In this document: positions 4,589-6,642 of the stretch, piece after piece
Numbering within the stretch: the stretch's first letter is position 1
How the letters are laid out: each line of letters starts with the position of its first letter
Assembly (NCBI GenBank): GCA_028289305.1
Contig: JANQQO010000271.1
Span: 1 to 6,642 of the forward strand
Length of the DNA stretch: 6,642 nucleotides
Reading direction: 5' to 3'
Source of the DNA: Rickettsiales bacterium
GTDB lineage: Bacteria; Pseudomonadota; Alphaproteobacteria; Rickettsiales; JANQQO01
Made by a program: the position numbers and the translations under genes
Notes under the pieces: generated by a model
Seen by the model: only the letters and a program-made list of their open reading frames with translations
Told to the model about the DNA's origin: nothing
The model's database searches: none

Positions 4589-5633
4589 GCACGCGGCGGC
4601 GGAAGGCGTGGACTCAAGGGAACATATCGTTTTGGTGACCGATGCGTGGTACCCGCAGGTGAACGGCGTGGTGCGCAGCTGGGATATGGTGCGCGGCGAG
4701 CTTGAGAGGCTAGGCTATCGCGTGACAGTGATTGCGCCGGAGCAGTTTCGTACGATTCCGTGTCCGACCTATCCGAGTATTCGTTTGGCGGTGAATACAT
4801 GGCCGAAATTAGGGCGGATGCTGCGTGCGGCTGCGCCGGATTATGTGCATATTGCGACAGAAGGGCCGCTGGGCTGGGCAGCACGGCGGGTGTGTTTGAA
4901 AGAAGGGTGGCGGTTCACCACCTCGTTTCATACGAAATTTCCCGAATATATTCAGAGGCGCTTTCGGGTGCCGGAGCGCTGGAGCTATGCGGTGTTGCGG
5001 CGATTTCACCGGAAGGCGGCGCATATGCTGGTGGCGACGCCATCATTAAAACGCGAATTGGAGGAGAAGGGATTTAACAATACCGCATTATGGACGCGGG
5101 GGGTGGATACCGCCTTGTTTACACTAGAATATGGTAAAGCGCTATTGGATGGGTATGCGCGGCCGATTTGGCTTTATGTCGGGCGTGTGGCGGTGGAGAA
5201 GAATTTGGAGGCATTTTTGGCCTTGCCGCTGGAAGGCACGAAGCTGGTGGTGGGAGATGGGCCGGCGCTGAAGCCATTACAGGAAAAATACACCGATTCG
5301 GTGTTTTTGGGCGCGAAGTTTGGGGAGGAGTTGGCGCAGCATTTTGCGGCGAGCGATGTATTCGTGTTTCCGAGTAAAACCGATACGTTTGGATTGGTGA
5401 TGTTAGAAGCGATGGCGAGCGGATTGCCTGTCGCGGCCTATCCTGTGACCGGGCCGGTGGATGTGGTTAAAAGCAAGAAGGTGGGTGTGCTGGATGAGGA
5501 TTTAGCCACTGCAGCCATGCGCGCACTGGCGCTGCGGCCAGAAGATGCGCGTGCCTATGCGCTTCAATATTCCTGGGAAAATTGCGCGAAGTTGTTCTTG
5601 CAATATGCGACGCTAGCTAGGCAGATTATTTAG
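4578..5633 (+). CDS. agt: GT4 glycosyltransferase, probable diacylglycerol glycosyltransferase (Agt-like)
   Basis: This is a GT-B fold, family 4 retaining glycosyltransferase. It probably transfers glucose or glucuronate from a UDP-sugar to diacylglycerol, making a phosphorus-free membrane lipid. From the ATG at 4578 it has 351 residues. The N-terminal acceptor half shows TDAWYPQVNGVVRS (21-34), IATEGPLGWAAR (92-103) and SFHTKFPEY (116-124). The C-terminal donor half shows YVGRVAVEKNLEAF (200-213), VVGDGPA (224-230) and FPSKTDTFGLVMLEAMASG (264-282), where D269 and E277 form a D/E-X7-E motif, then LPV. The start at 4578 has GAGGA (4568-4572) 5 nt upstream. An ATG at 4566 would add four residues but lacks a good site. 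The gene overlaps the end of plcP, a tight operon matching plcP-agt pairs of phosphate-limited alphaproteobacteria. A mannosyltransferase of the same family cannot be excluded. Its stop overlaps the cheR stop on the other strand. Confidence 0.8.
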   Translation: MPAEHAAAEGVDSREHIVLVTDAWYPQVNGVVRSWDMVRGELERLGYRVTVIAPEQFRTIPCPTYPSIRLAVNTWPKLGRMLRAAAPDYVHIATEGPLGWAARRVCLKEGWRFTTSFHTKFPEYIQRRFRVPERWSYAVLRRFHRKAAHMLVATPSLKRELEEKGFNNTALWTRGVDTALFTLEYGKALLDGYARPIWLYVGRVAVEKNLEAFLALPLEGTKLVVGDGPALKPLQEKYTDSVFLGAKFGEELAQHFAASDVFVFPSKTDTFGLVMLEAMASGLPVAAYPVTGPVDVVKSKKVGVLDEDLATAAMRALALRPEDARAYALQYSWENCAKLFLQYATLARQII

Positions 5634-6444
5634 ATATAAACAGGCCGGGTGGGCCGTCTGGGTGGGCGGTGAATGTGTCGATGATGCCGAAGGTGGTTTC
5701 TGAGCTGCCGAGGAATAGGAAGCCATTAGGAGCAAGCACGCTTTGGAGGTTATTTAAGATGGTGCGTTTGGTTTCCTCTTCAAAATAGATCAACACATTG
5801 CGGCAGAAGATGATGTCGAATGTGCCTAATATGCTATAATTCGATGAGATGAGGTTGTGTTGTGCAAAGGTGATGTGGGATTTGACATCATCTTTGATCT
5901 GCCATTTTTCTCCCTCTTGCGTAAAATATTTGAGGAGTAAGGTGATAGGTAGGCCGCGCTGCACTTCAAATTGGGAGTATATACCCGTTTTAGCTTTCTC
6001 CAAAATGGTGTTATCAATATCACTGGCGTGAATTTCTACGGTTTTGCCGTTTAGGAGCTGTGGGTTTTCTAGCAAGGTGATAGCCAGTGAATAAGGTTCC
6101 TGGCCGGAGGAGCAGGCAGCGCTCCAAATGCGTATGGTATTACCCGAGCTGTGTTCCGTGACGGCCGGGAGGATGGTGTCTCGCAAGGCATCGAAGGGCT
6201 TGGTATCACGAAAGAACAGGGTTTCATTCGTCGTCATGGCCTCGATGATTTCATTGCACAGCGCGTCATTTGGTGAAGATTGCAGCTGTTGTGCGAGTGC
6301 GTCGATCGAAGCAATATTATGTTGGCGGATAATAGGAAGTAGGCGGTTTTCCAGCAGATATTCTTTATCTTGCTGCAGATGGATGCCGGAGCGTTCTTTG
6401 AGCAACGCGTTGAGAAATGTGAATGTGGCGGGGCTGATGCTCAT
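5626..6444 (-). CDS. cheR: Chemotaxis protein methyltransferase CheR
   Basis: CheR uses S-adenosylmethionine to methylate glutamates on chemoreceptors, resetting their sensitivity; it acts at the receptor array opposite CheB. The protein has 272 residues, typical of a stand-alone CheR. The N-terminal all-helical domain (about 1-70) leads to MTTNETLFFRD (70-80). The methyltransferase core has the SAM motif IWSAACSSGQEPYSLA (106-121), then ASDID (140-144), FDIIFCRNVLIYF (209-221) and FLGSSET (244-250). There is no C-terminal TPR extension or PAS domain. The ATG at 6444 overlaps the cheB stop as ATGA, so translation is probably coupled; GGGGA on the minus strand lies 7 nt upstream. The stop at 5626-5628 overlaps the 3' end of agt, leaving no room for a terminator before that gene. 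Confidence 0.97.
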   Translation of the reverse strand: MSISPATFTFLNALLKERSGIHLQQDKEYLLENRLLPIIRQHNIASIDALAQQLQSSPNDALCNEIIEAMTTNETLFFRDTKPFDALRDTILPAVTEHSSGNTIRIWSAACSSGQEPYSLAITLLENPQLLNGKTVEIHASDIDNTILEKAKTGIYSQFEVQRGLPITLLLKYFTQEGEKWQIKDDVKSHITFAQHNLISSNYSILGTFDIIFCRNVLIYFEEETKRTILNNLQSVLAPNGFLFLGSSETTFGIIDTFTAHPDGPPGLFISK

Positions 6445-6642
6445 TGGATTTTCCCCACAAAAAGATTAATAAGCGCTTCTGGGATATCACTTAAAGGATA
6501 GACGGCGCTACATAACCCGCCCAATGCGACGGCTCCAGGCATGCCCCAGACTACGCTGCTTTCTTCATCCTGCGCGATGACGCAACCGCCGGCGTTGGCC
6601 ACTTTTTCTGCGCCACGGAAGCCATCACTGCCCATGCCTGTC
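6441..6642 (-). CDS. cheB: Chemotaxis methylesterase CheB, C-terminal end (5' part beyond window)
   Basis: These are the last 67 codons of the CheB catalytic domain. CheB hydrolyses receptor methyl esters (and deamidates glutamines) once its receiver domain is phosphorylated by CheA. The visible part begins TGMGSDGFRGAEKV, whose Asp is the acid of the Ser-His-Asp triad. It continues with AQDEESSVVWGMPG and AVYPLSDIPEALINLF, the normal CheB ending. The receiver domain and the catalytic Ser and His are outside the window. The frame is open to the window edge, so nothing suggests truncation. Its TGA (6441-6443) overlaps the cheR ATG. Confidence 0.95.
   Translation of the reverse strand, partial: TGMGSDGFRGAEKVANAGGCVIAQDEESSVVWGMPGAVALGGLCSAVYPLSDIPEALINLFVGKIQ

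Noticed and set aside
4375..4884. 169-codon minus-strand open frame across the plcP-agt junction
   Set aside because: It is fully antisense to two strong family matches, low-complexity in Ser/Pro/Ala, and has no recognisable domain.

Overview
The window reads as a chromosomal segment from an alphaproteobacterium, probably environmental. This rests on gene content (a proteobacterial-type egtB-egtD pair, a plcP-agt lipid-remodelling pair, a cheB-cheR pair) and on protein style, not on any search. Coding regions are moderately G-rich; the 0.7-1.0 kb intergenic stretch is strongly AT-rich. No transposase, integrase, tRNA, rRNA or CRISPR array was seen.

Left part (1-1403). A hisI gene leaves the window at its left edge on the minus strand. 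Its promoter (TTGAAA-N18-TAAAAT) lies so close to the ATG that the mRNA may be leaderless. Next is a short minus-strand gene for a 46-residue protein, with a near-perfect Shine-Dalgarno and a strong UUCG-loop terminator. A 363-bp AT-rich gap follows, containing a G-rich tract and an inverted repeat overlapping a good promoter. That promoter drives a plus-strand gene for a 59-residue protein of unknown function. The 188 bp before egtB contain two overlapping, mutually exclusive inverted repeats.

Middle (1404-3642). egtB and egtD, one base apart, encode the two core ergothioneine enzymes: EgtD trimethylates histidine to hercynine, and EgtB is the iron-dependent sulfoxide synthase. EgtB has features expected of the cysteine-using branch, so egtA and egtC may not be needed.

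Right-middle (3643-5633). A probable promoter precedes two overlapping genes. The first encodes a metallophosphoesterase best read as a PlcP-type phospholipase C. The second encodes a GT4 glycosyltransferase best read as an Agt-type diacylglycerol glycosyltransferase. Together they would turn phospholipids into phosphorus-free glycolipids, the membrane remodelling known from phosphate-starved alphaproteobacteria.

Right end (5626-6642). cheR and the 3' end of cheB lie on the minus strand with an ATGA overlap, the adaptation module of chemotaxis. The 3' ends of agt and cheR overlap by 8 bp.

No wholly new multi-gene system is evident. The least explained items are the two small genes, the intergenic region between them, and the dyad upstream of egtB.
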